NCBI RefSeq assembly: GCF_963675455.1
Contig: NZ_OY776217.1
Coordinates: 744,001 to 808,000, forward strand
DNA from: Emcibacter sp.
GTDB taxonomy: Bacteria; Pseudomonadota; Alphaproteobacteria; Sphingomonadales; Emcibacteraceae
DNA: 64,000 bases
Direction: 5' to 3'
Within the stretch, counting starts at the first letter, position 1, and each line of letters opens with the position of its first letter. Below are positions 1-8,521 of the stretch, in pieces. The notes under the pieces are model-generated. The model did not search any database. It was not told the origin of the DNA and worked only from the letters and a program-made list of their open reading frames with translations. The position numbers and the translations under genes are program-made.

Positions 1-129
1 GAGGGAACCGGTCTCGGCCTGACCCTGGTCAGTCAGTTCACCTGCCTCCTCAAGGGGAATATCGAGCTCCGGTCGGAGAAACACATCGGTACAACTGCAA
101 TCGTCAGAATCCCGCAATTACAGGGCTGA
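1..129 (+). CDS. Histidine kinase, C-terminal fragment (5' end outside window)
   Basis: The first 42 codons read open from the window edge to a TGA. They contain a G2-box of the GHKL ATPase domain (GTGLGL) at residues 3-8, followed by the final strands typical of HATPase_c ('GNIEL' and 'HIGTTAIVRIP'). This is therefore the end of a sensor histidine kinase catalytic domain that binds ATP for autophosphorylation. The stop lies only four bases from the stop of the convergent histidine kinase on the minus strand, and the two C-termini resemble each other, so the pair could be paralogues or act in one pathway. Nothing can be said about the sensor part. Confidence 0.8.
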   Translation, partial: EGTGLGLTLVSQFTCLLKGNIELRSEKHIGTTAIVRIPQLQG

Positions 130-133
130 TCGG

Positions 134-1828
134 TTACTCTGCCGCAACCCGGTCATGGGAAAAACTCATGCGCACATTAGTGCCGTGACCCGGCGCGCTG
201 TCAATTTCCATTTGCCCGCCCTGAAGTTCCACAAAGGCCTTTACCAGCGGCAGGCCAAGGCCGGTTCCCTGATGATATCTGGTCAGATAGGATTCAACCT
301 GCCCGAATGGCTCCAGCGCCCTCTCGATATCCTGTTCCGACATACCGATTCCGTTGTCGGCAACAGTCACCATGACCCCATCACCGGGCTGGAACGTTCC
401 AATGACATCGACCCGGCCCTTTTCCGCTGTGAATTTAATGGAATTGGTCAGCAAATTGATCAGAATCTGCTTCATCAGGCGATCATCGGCATTCAGGGCG
501 GGGAAACCTTCCTGAAACTTGCAGGAAAGCTGTATTTTTTTCTTTTCGGCACTCTCGCCCAGAAGCCTGATGCATTGCTCGGCGACTTCCTCCAGCCAGA
601 CTGTGCCCTCATGAATGACAAACTTTCCGGCCTCCACTTTGGACAGGTCCAGAATGTCATTGATAATTTCAAGAAGATGCCGACCACTTTCATTTATATC
701 CCGGGCATACTCCTGATATTTTTCCCGACTGACCTTAAGATCACCGCTTTGTTTTAAAATATCCGAGAATCCGATGATGGCATTCAGCGGGGTGCGCAGT
801 TCGTGCGACATATTGGCCAGGAACTCCGATTTTGCCCGGCTTGCCCTTTCCGCCTGCAGCAACGCCTTCTGCAGGTTTTCCTGTGCTTCAAACCGGTTCT
901 CAATATGCCTGATCCGGTTCACGGTAAAAATTATCACAATGGTCATCAGGAACAGTCCGCCACCCCAGGCAATCCAGCGATAGGGTTCTGTCATCACCGC
1001 AAGCGGCTGCACCCGGCCGGCAATCTCCCAGTTACCGCCGGGCACTTTCATATCCAGCCTGAGGTCCGAACCATCAAAAAGGCGCTCATCCCCATACACC
1101 GTAAGAAAACCGCCGTCTTTCATATTTGGCGCCCTGATCGCAAACTGCAAATCGGAAAATTGCAGGGCCGCAGTATATTGAGCAGGTTCTGCGAACAGGT
1201 TTTCCATATCGATCAGAAGCGACACAATTCCCCAGAAACCGGAACCGGAACCGGAATCGCCATCGCTGCCGCTTTCCCCTGCGAGGTAAACAGGACCCCG
1301 GAGAAACAATACAATATCACCCTGGTAGGATACTCTCGGCCCGTCAAGAACAACTTCTCCGCTATCCCGGGCCTTTACCACCGAGTCCAGTTGATCAGGA
1401 AGGTCCTTATAATTCAGTCCCAGGACAGCCTGATTACCCCTTAGAGGGTAGACATGCCGGATTTCAAAATCCCTGGCGATGCCGATACTTTTGATATGGG
1501 ATTTCTGTTTGAAAATACTGTTGATAAACTGCTCGAGATCGGCTTCCTCAAACTCGGGATAGACAGAGATATAGGACACCAGGCTTCCCAGCAGATAAAG
1601 GTCCCTGTTCAGCTGATGTTCAAGGAAAAACGCGACCTCGGCAAGCTTCCGCAGGGTTTCCTGTCGCGCCTCGTCCGTGGCATTTCGTTGCTGCAACCTG
1701 TTCGTAATCAGGACTGAGGCCAGAATAAACAGCAAAATAACAAACCCGAACAGAAGTTGCAGGAGAACCTGTCGTCCTTTGTCTCGCTGTCCCAGTGATT
1801 TTACATTTTTCCCTGTCTGAATCCCCAT
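134..1828 (-). CDS. CHASE-domain sensor histidine kinase
   Basis: Membrane-bound sensor kinase of about 564 residues. From the ATG at 1828 there is a short cytoplasmic end, TM1 at about 21-42, a periplasmic region to about 280 with CHASE-like features ('PLRGN...LGLNYKD'), TM2 at about 286-304, then HisKA with the phospho-accepting histidine in 'MSHELRTPLNAI' (H342). The ATPase domain has an N box (N462), DNGIGM (about 491-496) and GTGLGL (about 521). No receiver domain is fused and no response regulator lies beside it. A TTG start at 1918 would add 30 residues; ATG 1828 is preferred because GCGGGG lies just upstream and the first helix is then near the N-terminus. The periplasmic domain carries a low-complexity Gly/Ser/Asp stretch (about residues 185-197) encoded by a hexanucleotide repeat. 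Confidence 0.88.
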   Translation of the reverse strand: MGIQTGKNVKSLGQRDKGRQVLLQLLFGFVILLFILASVLITNRLQQRNATDEARQETLRKLAEVAFFLEHQLNRDLYLLGSLVSYISVYPEFEEADLEQFINSIFKQKSHIKSIGIARDFEIRHVYPLRGNQAVLGLNYKDLPDQLDSVVKARDSGEVVLDGPRVSYQGDIVLFLRGPVYLAGESGSDGDSGSGSGFWGIVSLLIDMENLFAEPAQYTAALQFSDLQFAIRAPNMKDGGFLTVYGDERLFDGSDLRLDMKVPGGNWEIAGRVQPLAVMTEPYRWIAWGGGLFLMTIVIIFTVNRIRHIENRFEAQENLQKALLQAERASRAKSEFLANMSHELRTPLNAIIGFSDILKQSGDLKVSREKYQEYARDINESGRHLLEIINDILDLSKVEAGKFVIHEGTVWLEEVAEQCIRLLGESAEKKKIQLSCKFQEGFPALNADDRLMKQILINLLTNSIKFTAEKGRVDVIGTFQPGDGVMVTVADNGIGMSEQDIERALEPFGQVESYLTRYHQGTGLGLPLVKAFVELQGGQMEIDSAPGHGTNVRMSFSHDRVAAE

Positions 1829-2070
1829 TGTCCCCGCACTAACATCCAAAACCAACAGCTGCCCTACCGATTCCCTTGTCACAAAGGAGGCGCAGTTAAA
1901 TTTAGAGGTCTCTAACAAAAACTCAACAATGTATTACAATTAATTTTGCCGCTGCCGCCACGGGCCGTTCAGGCGACGCTATTACAATGCTTTAATGGAA
2001 CCCGGTTTTTTCTCCGAAAAGTCACTGAGGAAACGGCACTGACAGGCTTGCTGAGCAATGCCGAAAATTT

Positions 2071-2547
2071 CTAATGGCAGGAAATTTCGATGCCCCTTTT
2101 TTCAAGATATTTCTGATGATATTCCTCCGCCGGCCAGAATTTAGAGGCGGGTACAATTTCCGTCACAACCGGATTGGTCCAGCGACCGGACTGGTCCTGT
2201 GCTGCTTTCGATGCCTCGGCCAGGGTCTTCTGCGACTCATTATGGTAAAATATGGCAGACCTGTACTGGGATCCCACATCCGGTCCCTGACGATGCAGTG
2301 TTGTCGGATCGTGAAACTCCCAGAATTTTTCCAGCAGCTCGCCGTAACTGATCACGGCCGGGTCATACTCGACCTGCACGGCTTCCGCGTGACCGGTCGT
2401 ATCTTCACAGACCTTTTCGTATGTGGGGTTGTCCAGGTGCCCGCCGGTATATCCGACCCGCGTTGAGACGACACCGTCAAGCTTGCTGAAATCAAGTTCC
2501 ACGCCCCAGAAACATCCTGCGGCAAATGTTGCGATTTCTTTTGTCAT
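2071..2547 (-). CDS. msrA: Peptide-methionine (S)-S-oxide reductase MsrA
   Basis: Reduces the S epimer of methionine sulfoxide in proteins and free methionine, using thioredoxin. The protein is 158 residues from the ATG at 2547, which follows GGGGAAAT. It has the family signature GCFWG with the catalytic Cys12, the 'VGYTGG' segment, and the 'HAEAVQVEYDP' and 'FWEFHDPTT' blocks. The upstream in-frame extension to 2601 has no family similarity and was not used. It stands alone on the minus strand; msrB for the R epimer is about 4.5 kb away on the other strand, so both repair activities are encoded here. The C-terminus is short ('GIEISCH'), with one possible resolving cysteine at the penultimate position. 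Confidence 0.95.
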   Translation of the reverse strand: MTKEIATFAAGCFWGVELDFSKLDGVVSTRVGYTGGHLDNPTYEKVCEDTTGHAEAVQVEYDPAVISYGELLEKFWEFHDPTTLHRQGPDVGSQYRSAIFYHNESQKTLAEASKAAQDQSGRWTNPVVTEIVPASKFWPAEEYHQKYLEKRGIEISCH

Positions 2548-2728
2548 TTTTATTTCCCCGAACCAGTGCTTAATTATTCTGACAATATTGTTCCATATCA
2601 ATGGATATATCCTGTTTCGGCACTACATTAAAGCATCCTTTGTCAGCCGGGAACATACTTTATTCTACAGTTTCAATATGTTCTAACTGGATTTAGCAGA
2701 CCCGGCATTTACAGATGAGGCATTTATT

Positions 2729-2830
2729 ATGAAATTACCCCGGTTTATTCGCCGAAGATCAATAATTGCACTGTTCTCGGCCATGGCTGCCTCGGCAGCG
2801 GCGTCAACAACGCCCGCCTGTTGCTGTTAA
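2729..2830 (+). CDS. Possible 33-residue peptide with hydrophobic segment and terminal Cys-Cys-Cys
   Basis: A short reading frame starts at ATG 2729, eight bases after GATGAGG, a good ribosome binding site. The peptide begins with basic residues (RFIRRRS), continues with a hydrophobic Ala-rich stretch resembling a signal peptide, and ends in Thr-Pro-Ala-Cys-Cys-Cys before TAA. It is too short for normal gene finders. It could be a tiny secreted peptide, a remnant of a secreted protein, or a cysteine-responsive leader peptide. No plus-strand gene follows closely enough to be an obvious regulated target, which argues against the leader idea. Confidence 0.3.
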   Translation: MKLPRFIRRRSIIALFSAMAASAAASTTPACCC

Positions 2831-2873
2831 GGACTTCAGAACAAGACTTATGAACCATCTTCGCGACTTTGTA

Positions 2874-3923
2874 CTAGGGCGCCGGATTTGGGTATTGTTC
2901 GTGAATTTCGTTCACGCCCTGCTCCAGGGTATCTGTCCATTCTATATCAAAGGCCGCAATATTTTCCTTTAACTGTTCCATGCTTGTGGCGCCGATAATA
3001 CTGGCCGTGACAAACGGACGGCTTTCAACAAACTTCTGGGCCAGCTGCAGCAGGGTCAGGCCATGTGCTTCGGCCAGAGTCTTGTAGGCGGCAACGGCAT
3101 TTTCCACATTGACCTTCTGGTAGCGGTCGGTAAAACCCTGAAACAGTTGCCGGCGGCTTCCTTCCGGCAATGCCCCGTTCAGATATTTGCCACTCAATGT
3201 GCCCCCGGCAATGGGGGAATAGGGCAGGCAGGAAACAGTTTCCCGATGGCTGACTTCCGCCAGCCCCTGCTCATAAAGACGGTTGAGCAGGTTATAGGCG
3301 TTCTGGACCGACTGCACCCGCGGCAGATCGCGGGTTTCTGCATAGTGTAGGCACTTCATGGTTCCCCAGGGCGTTTCATTGGACAGTCCGACCTGGCGGA
3401 TCTTACCCTCCCTGACCAGGTCGCCGAGAATGCCAAGTGTCTCCTCCAGCGGTATCACATCCTGCTCCTCGATATGGGCATACCCCCGTGAATCCGTAAA
3501 GAGATTCACCGGCCGGTCGGGCCAGTGCAGCTGATAGAGATCCACATAGTCGGTCTTCAGTCGTTTCAGGCTTTGCTCCAGGGCATAGGTGATCTGCTCC
3601 CGATTCAGACGGGTAGAATCGACAAAGGGGCGAAACCAGGAAGCATCGGACCGGCCCATAACCTTTGTCGCCAGGATGACCTTGTCACGGGTGCCGCGTT
3701 CGGCAAGCCAGGTGCCGATATATTGTTCCGTGCGACCCTGGGTCTCGTCACTGCGGGGTACCGGATAAAGCTCCGCCGTATCGATAAAGTTTACCCCCTG
3801 CTCTGTGGCATAATCCAGCTGTTCCCAGGCTTCTTCTTCCGTATTCTGCTGGCCCCAGGTCATGGTGCCGAGACAAACGCGGGAGACCCTGATGTCACTA
3901 TTGCCGAGAGTGCTGTATCGCAT
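2874..3923 (-). CDS. tas: Aldo/keto reductase, Tas-like
   Basis: NADPH-dependent oxidoreductase with a TIM-barrel fold, 349 residues from ATG 3923 (GGCAGGAAAA just upstream). It resembles E. coli Tas closely: 'LGTMTWGQQN', 'FIDTAELYPVP', 'KTDYVDLYQLHWPDRP', 'VGLSNETPWGTMK' and 'SGKYLNGA' are family blocks. The catalytic tetrad is visible as Asp and Tyr in 'DTAELY', Lys in 'ILATKVMG' and His in 'LHWPD'. The physiological substrate is unknown; E. coli Tas was found through suppression of tyrosine auxotrophy. An upstream in-frame extension to 3956 lacks family similarity. It stands alone, convergent with the small peptide frame at 2729. Confidence 0.9.
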   Translation of the reverse strand: MRYSTLGNSDIRVSRVCLGTMTWGQQNTEEEAWEQLDYATEQGVNFIDTAELYPVPRSDETQGRTEQYIGTWLAERGTRDKVILATKVMGRSDASWFRPFVDSTRLNREQITYALEQSLKRLKTDYVDLYQLHWPDRPVNLFTDSRGYAHIEEQDVIPLEETLGILGDLVREGKIRQVGLSNETPWGTMKCLHYAETRDLPRVQSVQNAYNLLNRLYEQGLAEVSHRETVSCLPYSPIAGGTLSGKYLNGALPEGSRRQLFQGFTDRYQKVNVENAVAAYKTLAEAHGLTLLQLAQKFVESRPFVTASIIGATSMEQLKENIAAFDIEWTDTLEQGVNEIHEQYPNPAP

Positions 3924-4050
3924 TTTTCCTGCCTTCCATTTTGTTTGTAATACCAACTTATTTGTGACAGATAATTATGACAAGGTCAAAAAAACAGGGG
4001 AGGAAAAATCGCTCTTCCTCCCCTTGCCTTATGAAATCAGGATTGCCGCG

Positions 4051-4302
4051 TCAGGCCTTGCTTTTTTTAAACAGCCCGACAATAAACAAAAGTACGACGG
4101 CACCGACTACAGCCGTAATCAGACTGCCGATCAGGCCGTCACTGACCGAGATGCCCAGAACACCGAACAGCCAGCCGCCGAGAACAGCACCGATAATACC
4201 CACAACCAGATTGCCGATAAGTCCAAATCCTCCGCCTTTCATCATTTTGCCTGCCAGGAAGCCGGCGACGGCCCCAATGATCAGAAACCACAAAAACTCC
4301 AT
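4051..4302 (-). CDS. GlsB/YeaQ/YmgE family small membrane protein
   Basis: An 83-residue very hydrophobic protein with three membrane segments (about 3-20, 28-48, 56-76), glycine-rich helices and a basic tail (KKSKA). The pattern 'GAVAGFLAGKMMKGGGFGLIGNLVVGIIGAVLGG' in pieces is the hallmark of the transglycosylase-associated/GlsB stress-response family, whose biochemical role is not established. The start at 4302 follows GAGGAG. It is monocistronic. Confidence 0.9.
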   Translation of the reverse strand: MEFLWFLIIGAVAGFLAGKMMKGGGFGLIGNLVVGIIGAVLGGWLFGVLGISVSDGLIGSLITAVVGAVVLLFIVGLFKKSKA

Positions 4303-4516
4303 ATGAAATCTCCTCAGTTGTTTTTATTTTTGCACCCCTCTTTACCGGCATGCCGGAGCCATTCTACACTTAAATCCCGATAATGCAGAGTCATTTATAT
4401 TCACCATATTTTTCCATGAAAAAATATCAGCTTGATTTACAATGGCTTATCAACAGCCCGGACCTCATTTCCCGACCGTTGGCCGACAGGCGAAGAAAAC
4501 GACTGAAAAGAATATA

Positions 4517-5572
4517 CTAGGGGGCCAGGATCTGCATGGCGCCCCCGGCCCTCTCGAGGATGGCGACTCCCAGGATCACCAGACTGACCACCCAGAAAAT
4601 CAGGTAAAAGATCATCGCCCTTTTGGCCTTCTGTTTTTCATACCATTCCCGGGGACCTATACCCTTGACCAGGAAAACCAGCTTGGCGGACAGATTAACA
4701 CAGACGATATTGACCGCCAAAAGCAGGGCCGCCCCCTGTGCGGCTTCCATATTGCCGGCACCAATCATAATGCCCAGGGTCGCGCCCGGCGGCAGCAGGG
4801 CAACCGCCACCATAACCCCGACCAGGACGCTGGAAATTCCGCTCGCCAGCGACAGAACGGCCGCCGCACCGGACACCAGCGCCAGGGCAATACTGTCAAA
4901 TCCCACATTAGTACGACTGAGCAGTTCCTGGCTGTCCAGATCTCCGGTCCAGAAGTAGCCCAGACAAATACTGAGCCCCAAGGCAATGGCGAACCCTGTG
5001 ACCATGGTGCGGATCGACCGCCCCATCAGGTCAAGATCGCCGAGCGCCGTCGACAGGGCAAGGGCCAGATTGGGGCCGAGCAGGGGGGCAATCACCATGG
5101 CGCCGATCACCACTGCCACGTTGTTTTCGATCAGCCCGATGCCGGCAACAATGGTGGAAAAAATTACAAGCAGGATAAAACTGTTGGTGATTTCCGCCCC
5201 GCGGGAGATATCAGCATAAAGTTCATCACGGCTGATGCCGGCAAAAGGCCTGGATGCCTTCTGGCTTTTTCCGTTTCCCTTGTCCGGATGCGCCTTTTCT
5301 TCGGACGGCAATTCAACCGGTCCGGTGTCACGGGGCTGTGGCAATATCGCCTCCACCGGCATAATGACAATTCTGTTGATATGGCTTTTGGTAAAAATAT
5401 CCTGCAGCCGGTCGGTCACCGTCTGCACATCCTGGGTTTTAACCAGAAAGGCATAGGTTGTGCCCTCCTGACCCACGGGCCAGCTGTCCACAACCTTGTT
5501 AATACTGCGGGTTTTCCGGGACACGTCTCCGGCCCCCTCACTGACATGTATCTGAATGATCCGATAAGACAT
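4517..5572 (-). CDS. DUF389 (TIGR00341-type) integral membrane protein
   Basis: A 351-residue protein with a soluble N-terminal half (about 1-115) containing an alternating strand/helix region ('RIIQIHVSEG', 'INRIVIMPVEAILPQ') and a hydrophilic linker. A membrane domain from about 135 to the end has at least five hydrophobic helices. The segments 'GIGLIENNVAVVIGAMVIAPLLGP' (in parts) and 'VALLPPGATLGIMIG' are typical of DUF389. No transport substrate or role is established for the family. It is monocistronic, with the start just inside the intergenic region before the divergent flavoprotein gene. Confidence 0.88.
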   Translation of the reverse strand: MSYRIIQIHVSEGAGDVSRKTRSINKVVDSWPVGQEGTTYAFLVKTQDVQTVTDRLQDIFTKSHINRIVIMPVEAILPQPRDTGPVELPSEEKAHPDKGNGKSQKASRPFAGISRDELYADISRGAEITNSFILLVIFSTIVAGIGLIENNVAVVIGAMVIAPLLGPNLALALSTALGDLDLMGRSIRTMVTGFAIALGLSICLGYFWTGDLDSQELLSRTNVGFDSIALALVSGAAAVLSLASGISSVLVGVMVAVALLPPGATLGIMIGAGNMEAAQGAALLLAVNIVCVNLSAKLVFLVKGIGPREWYEKQKAKRAMIFYLIFWVVSLVILGVAILERAGGAMQILAP

Positions 5573-5701
5573 ACCGCTTCCCCTTATTCGATGTCACAGG
5601 AGTGGCAACAATGATTGTTTTCTGCGTTTGTTTTCTACATTTGTTTTCTGTGCCCAATCATGGGAGACTAGACATGTAGCAGTAATGGAGCAAGAACTAA
5701 C

Positions 5702-7096
5702 ATGAGCAGATTTGGAAATATCCGGAAGATCCTCCCCGCTCTGGAGGAGATGCTGGGAGACCGGCTGTCGGTCGCACAGTCTATCAGGGAACACCACGGC
5801 ACAAGCGTGACCCACCTGGCGCCGGCCCCGCCCGAAGCGGTCGCCTTTGCCATTTCGACAGAAGAAGTGAGCCGGATTGTCAAACTCTGTCACGATGCGG
5901 ATGTCCCGGTCATGGCCTTTGGCACCGGCACGTCGCTGGAAGGGCACTTCCTCGCTATCGAGGGCGGTCTCTGTATCGACCTGACAGGCATGGACAGCAT
6001 TGTCAGCATCCATGCAGATGACCTTGATGTGACCGTCGAGGCCGGTGTCACCCGGGAAGAGCTTAATCATGCCCTCAGGGATCTGGGCCTGTTTTTCCCG
6101 ATCGATCCGGGCGCCAATGCCTCCCTCGGCGGCATGACTGCAACACGGGCCTCGGGCACCAATGCCGTGCGCTACGGCACCATGCGCGACAATATCCTGG
6201 CACTGACGGCGGTGATGGCAGACGGTCAGATTATCCGGACCTCAAGCCGGGCCAAAAAATCAGCGGCGGGATATGACCTGAATGGCCTGTTGACCGGATC
6301 GGAAGGCACACTGGGGATTATTACCGAAATCACCCTGAAGCTTTACGGCATACCAGACGCCATGTCGGCCGCCGTCTGTCATTTCGACAGCCTGGAAAGC
6401 GCCGTGAAAACCGTTGTCGAGACCATCCAGCACGGCATTCCGGTTGCCCGCATAGAACTTGTCGACAGCCTGCAGATGAGTCTGATCAACAAATATTCGA
6501 AACTGGACTATACCGCCAAACCGACCCTTTTCCTGGAATTTCACGGCAGCGAGTTGTCGGTTCGGGAACAGGCCGAAACCGTTGGTGAAATTGCCGCCGG
6601 TCACGGGGGCAGCAATTTCCAGTGGGCGACAAAAACCGAAGACCGGAGCAAACTGTGGAAAGCCCGGCATGAAGCCTTCTATTCCGTAAAAACTAATTAC
6701 CCCGGCAAGGACTATTGGGCCACCGATGTCTGTGTCCCTATTTCCCGCCTGACCGAATGTATCCTGGAAACCTATCAGGATATTGAACGGACAGGGGTAG
6801 TGGCCCCGTTGGTCGGACATGTGGGGGACGGCAATTTCCACCTGACTCTGGTCTTTGACGAAAAAGATCCGGAGGACCTGAAAAAGGTGGAAGCCTTCAA
6901 CGACCGGCTGGTGGAACGCGCCCTGCGCCTGGAAGGCACCAGCACCGGCGAACATGGCGTCGGCATCGGCAAAAAGAAATTCATGATCAGGGAACACGGC
7001 CCGGCGCTTGACTATATGCGGGCCGTCAAACATGCCCTGGACCCCAAAAACATCCTCAACCCGGGAAAAATTTTCGATTGGGAAGCAGAAAAATGA
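5702..7096 (+). CDS. FAD-binding oxidase, D-lactate dehydrogenase (cytochrome)/GlcD-like
   Basis: A 464-residue flavoprotein of the VAO/PCMH superfamily that oxidises a 2-hydroxyacid, most likely D-lactate, and passes electrons to cytochrome or quinone. The N-terminal FAD_binding_4 domain shows 'GTGTSLEGH' (about 74-82), 'PGANASLGG' (136-144) and 'TRASGTNAVRYGT'. The C-terminal FAD-oxidase_C domain has 'GHVGDGNFH' and ends with the family block 'STGEHGVGIGKKKFM...LDPKNILNPGKIF'. No iron-sulfur partner (GlcF-like) lies beside it, which favours the single-subunit LDHD type over glycolate oxidase. The stop overlaps the msrB start (ATGA), so the two are translationally coupled. Confidence 0.88.
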   Translation: MSRFGNIRKILPALEEMLGDRLSVAQSIREHHGTSVTHLAPAPPEAVAFAISTEEVSRIVKLCHDADVPVMAFGTGTSLEGHFLAIEGGLCIDLTGMDSIVSIHADDLDVTVEAGVTREELNHALRDLGLFFPIDPGANASLGGMTATRASGTNAVRYGTMRDNILALTAVMADGQIIRTSSRAKKSAAGYDLNGLLTGSEGTLGIITEITLKLYGIPDAMSAAVCHFDSLESAVKTVVETIQHGIPVARIELVDSLQMSLINKYSKLDYTAKPTLFLEFHGSELSVREQAETVGEIAAGHGGSNFQWATKTEDRSKLWKARHEAFYSVKTNYPGKDYWATDVCVPISRLTECILETYQDIERTGVVAPLVGHVGDGNFHLTLVFDEKDPEDLKKVEAFNDRLVERALRLEGTSTGEHGVGIGKKKFMIREHGPALDYMRAVKHALDPKNILNPGKIFDWEAEK

Positions 7097-7491
7097 GCGA
7101 TAAAGTGGAAAAAGACGAAGATCAATGGCGGGAAAAGCTGGATGATCTGCAGTTCGAAGTAACCCGCAAGGGGGCCACGGAACGCGCCTTCATGAACAAA
7201 TACTGGGACCACAAGGAAGAAGGGACCTATCACTGCGTCTGCTGCGGGGCGCCCCTGTTCAGTTCCGCCGTCAAATTTGATTCCGGCAGCGGCTGGCCCA
7301 GTTATTACGAACCTCTCGACAGCAGCAATATCACGATCCGTCAGGACATGAGCCACGGCATGGTCCGCGACGAGGTGCTCTGCGCCCGGTGCGACGCCCA
7401 CCTCGGGCATCTGTTTCCGGACGGTCCTGCCCCGACCGGTCTGCGTTATTGCATCAATTCGGCGTCTCTGGATTTCAAAAAGACAAAATAA
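7093..7491 (+). CDS. msrB: Peptide-methionine (R)-S-oxide reductase MsrB
   Basis: Reduces the R epimer of protein-bound methionine sulfoxide. It is 132 residues from the ATG at 7093, which overlaps the preceding stop. Zinc ligands are C48/C51 ('CVCCGAPLF') and C97/C100 ('CARCDAHLGH'); the catalytic cysteine is C120 in 'RYCINSASL'. 'SGSGWPSYYEP' is the family signature. An earlier in-frame TTG at 7078 is less likely than the coupled ATG. Coupling to an FAD oxidase that can generate oxidants gives a plausible protective role, but this is inference. Confidence 0.95.
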   Translation: MSDKVEKDEDQWREKLDDLQFEVTRKGATERAFMNKYWDHKEEGTYHCVCCGAPLFSSAVKFDSGSGWPSYYEPLDSSNITIRQDMSHGMVRDEVLCARCDAHLGHLFPDGPAPTGLRYCINSASLDFKKTK

Positions 7492-7494
7492 AAA

Positions 7495-7516
7495 CGGCCC
7501 CCTGAAAAGGGAGCCG
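7495..7516 (-). terminator. Rho-independent terminator, mainly for the PEP-CTERM gene
   Basis: Arms CGGC-CCC and GGG-GCCG pair with one mismatch around the loop TGAAAA. On the minus strand the hairpin is followed by TTTTATTTTG, a good U-tract, so it ends the transcript of the gene ending at 7545. On the plus strand the U-tract is missing, so it serves msrB poorly. Confidence 0.65.
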
Positions 7517-7544
7517 CTTGTTCAGAACAAGATGTTCCGTGAAA

Positions 7545-8405
7545 TCAGGCGCGCGCTTTGCGGCGACGGTAAGCAATTCCGCCCAGACCGGCAAGCAGCA
7601 GGCCGAACATTGCAGGCTCGGAAACCTGGGGCGGGCGGAAGTCAACCACACCTTCGATGATGTCGTTGGCGCAGCTCATTGTCCAATGAAAGGCGATCTG
7701 GGTTGCGCTGGCAAGAGCCGTACCGGACACATCAAAGGCAAATTCCAGATAGTCCTGGGATGTGTTTTTGTTGGCTGTTCCTGCACCACCGATGTTGGTG
7801 TAATATTCAGCATCAGGACCATAGGTCCGGCAGCGGCCACTACTCCGGTAGCGTACACATTCACGCTGATCATCCAGCGCCCAGATATGCTCGTTGGCAG
7901 AACCACCGGTGTAGCGGACTGTTCCGAACTCATAGGAACTGGAAGAACTCGGGTCATCGATGCTTACCAGTTGTCCGGAATTCGGGTTGTTGGAGCCATT
8001 GTTAATGTTATAGGCATATTCCCATGTGGTGTCTTCACCGCTGTTGTTAAACTCGTCATTATTAAACGGTGCGGAACCTGTAGGTTTCCAGGCTGCGGTA
8101 TCACTGCCGCTCTGTACGCTCATGAACAGGTCCCCGAAATCATATTCGCCGACATGATCGACAAATTCGGTATAAATCCGGACGGTCATCATGCCGTTGT
8201 CGGCCCGATCAACAGTCATGCCGAAGACGTCATAATTAAAGCCGCCAATCGAATCAACGCCATAATAGCCACCCTGGGCGGCACCGATATAACCATATTG
8301 ATTGTTGCCAAGATTATCCGTGATATCATAATCAACGGCCTGGGCTGTCGAGAATGCGGCGAAGGAGATACCCGCAGCCATTCCTAAAGTTTTTAAAATA
8401 TTCAT
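7545..8405 (-). CDS. PEP-CTERM sorting-domain protein (exosortase substrate)
   Basis: A 286-residue secreted protein with a Sec signal peptide at 1-23 ('GMAAGISFAAFSTAQA') and a mature domain rich in Asn, Gly, Tyr and Asp. The C-terminal tripartite sorting signal (about 262-286) has a 'SEP' motif, the hydrophobic helix 'AMFGLLLAGLGGIAY' and the basic tail 'RRRKARA'. Such tails are cut by an exosortase, and the proteins are sent to the envelope or extracellular matrix; no exosortase lies in the window. Two cysteine pairs in the middle could form disulfides. The function of the mature domain is not recognised. The start follows AGGTGGG, and a consensus sigma-54 promoter lies about 100 bases upstream. 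It is divergent from the PEP-CTERM-associated TPR gene. Confidence 0.88.
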   Translation of the reverse strand: MNILKTLGMAAGISFAAFSTAQAVDYDITDNLGNNQYGYIGAAQGGYYGVDSIGGFNYDVFGMTVDRADNGMMTVRIYTEFVDHVGEYDFGDLFMSVQSGSDTAAWKPTGSAPFNNDEFNNSGEDTTWEYAYNINNGSNNPNSGQLVSIDDPSSSSSYEFGTVRYTGGSANEHIWALDDQRECVRYRSSGRCRTYGPDAEYYTNIGGAGTANKNTSQDYLEFAFDVSGTALASATQIAFHWTMSCANDIIEGVVDFRPPQVSEPAMFGLLLAGLGGIAYRRRKARA

Positions 8406-8505
8406 GACCCACCTCTGTGTTTAAAACACTACTTAATCTATATAATGTTGCTCGTTGCTGCCGAATGCGGCATTTCAACTCTGAATACAATCTGTGGTTT
8501 TAATA

Positions 8506-8521
8506 AGCAATTTTCGTGCCA
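8506..8521 (-). promoter_or_regulatory. Sigma-54 (RpoN) promoter of the PEP-CTERM gene
   Basis: On the minus strand the sequence TGGCACG-AAAA-TTGCT matches the -24/-12 consensus TGGCACG-N4-TTGCW at every defined base, with the correct GG-to-GC spacing. Transcription would start near 8495 and give a 5' leader of about 90 bases to the ATG at 8405. A small palindrome, ATTCT-gtaa-AGAAT at 8581-8594, lies upstream at a distance suitable for an activator site, but it is short. Confidence 0.7.

Noticed and set aside
4442..5614. 390-residue plus-strand frame opposite the DUF389 gene
   Set aside because: Antisense shadow, with many Gln/His/Gly residues and no recognisable domain.
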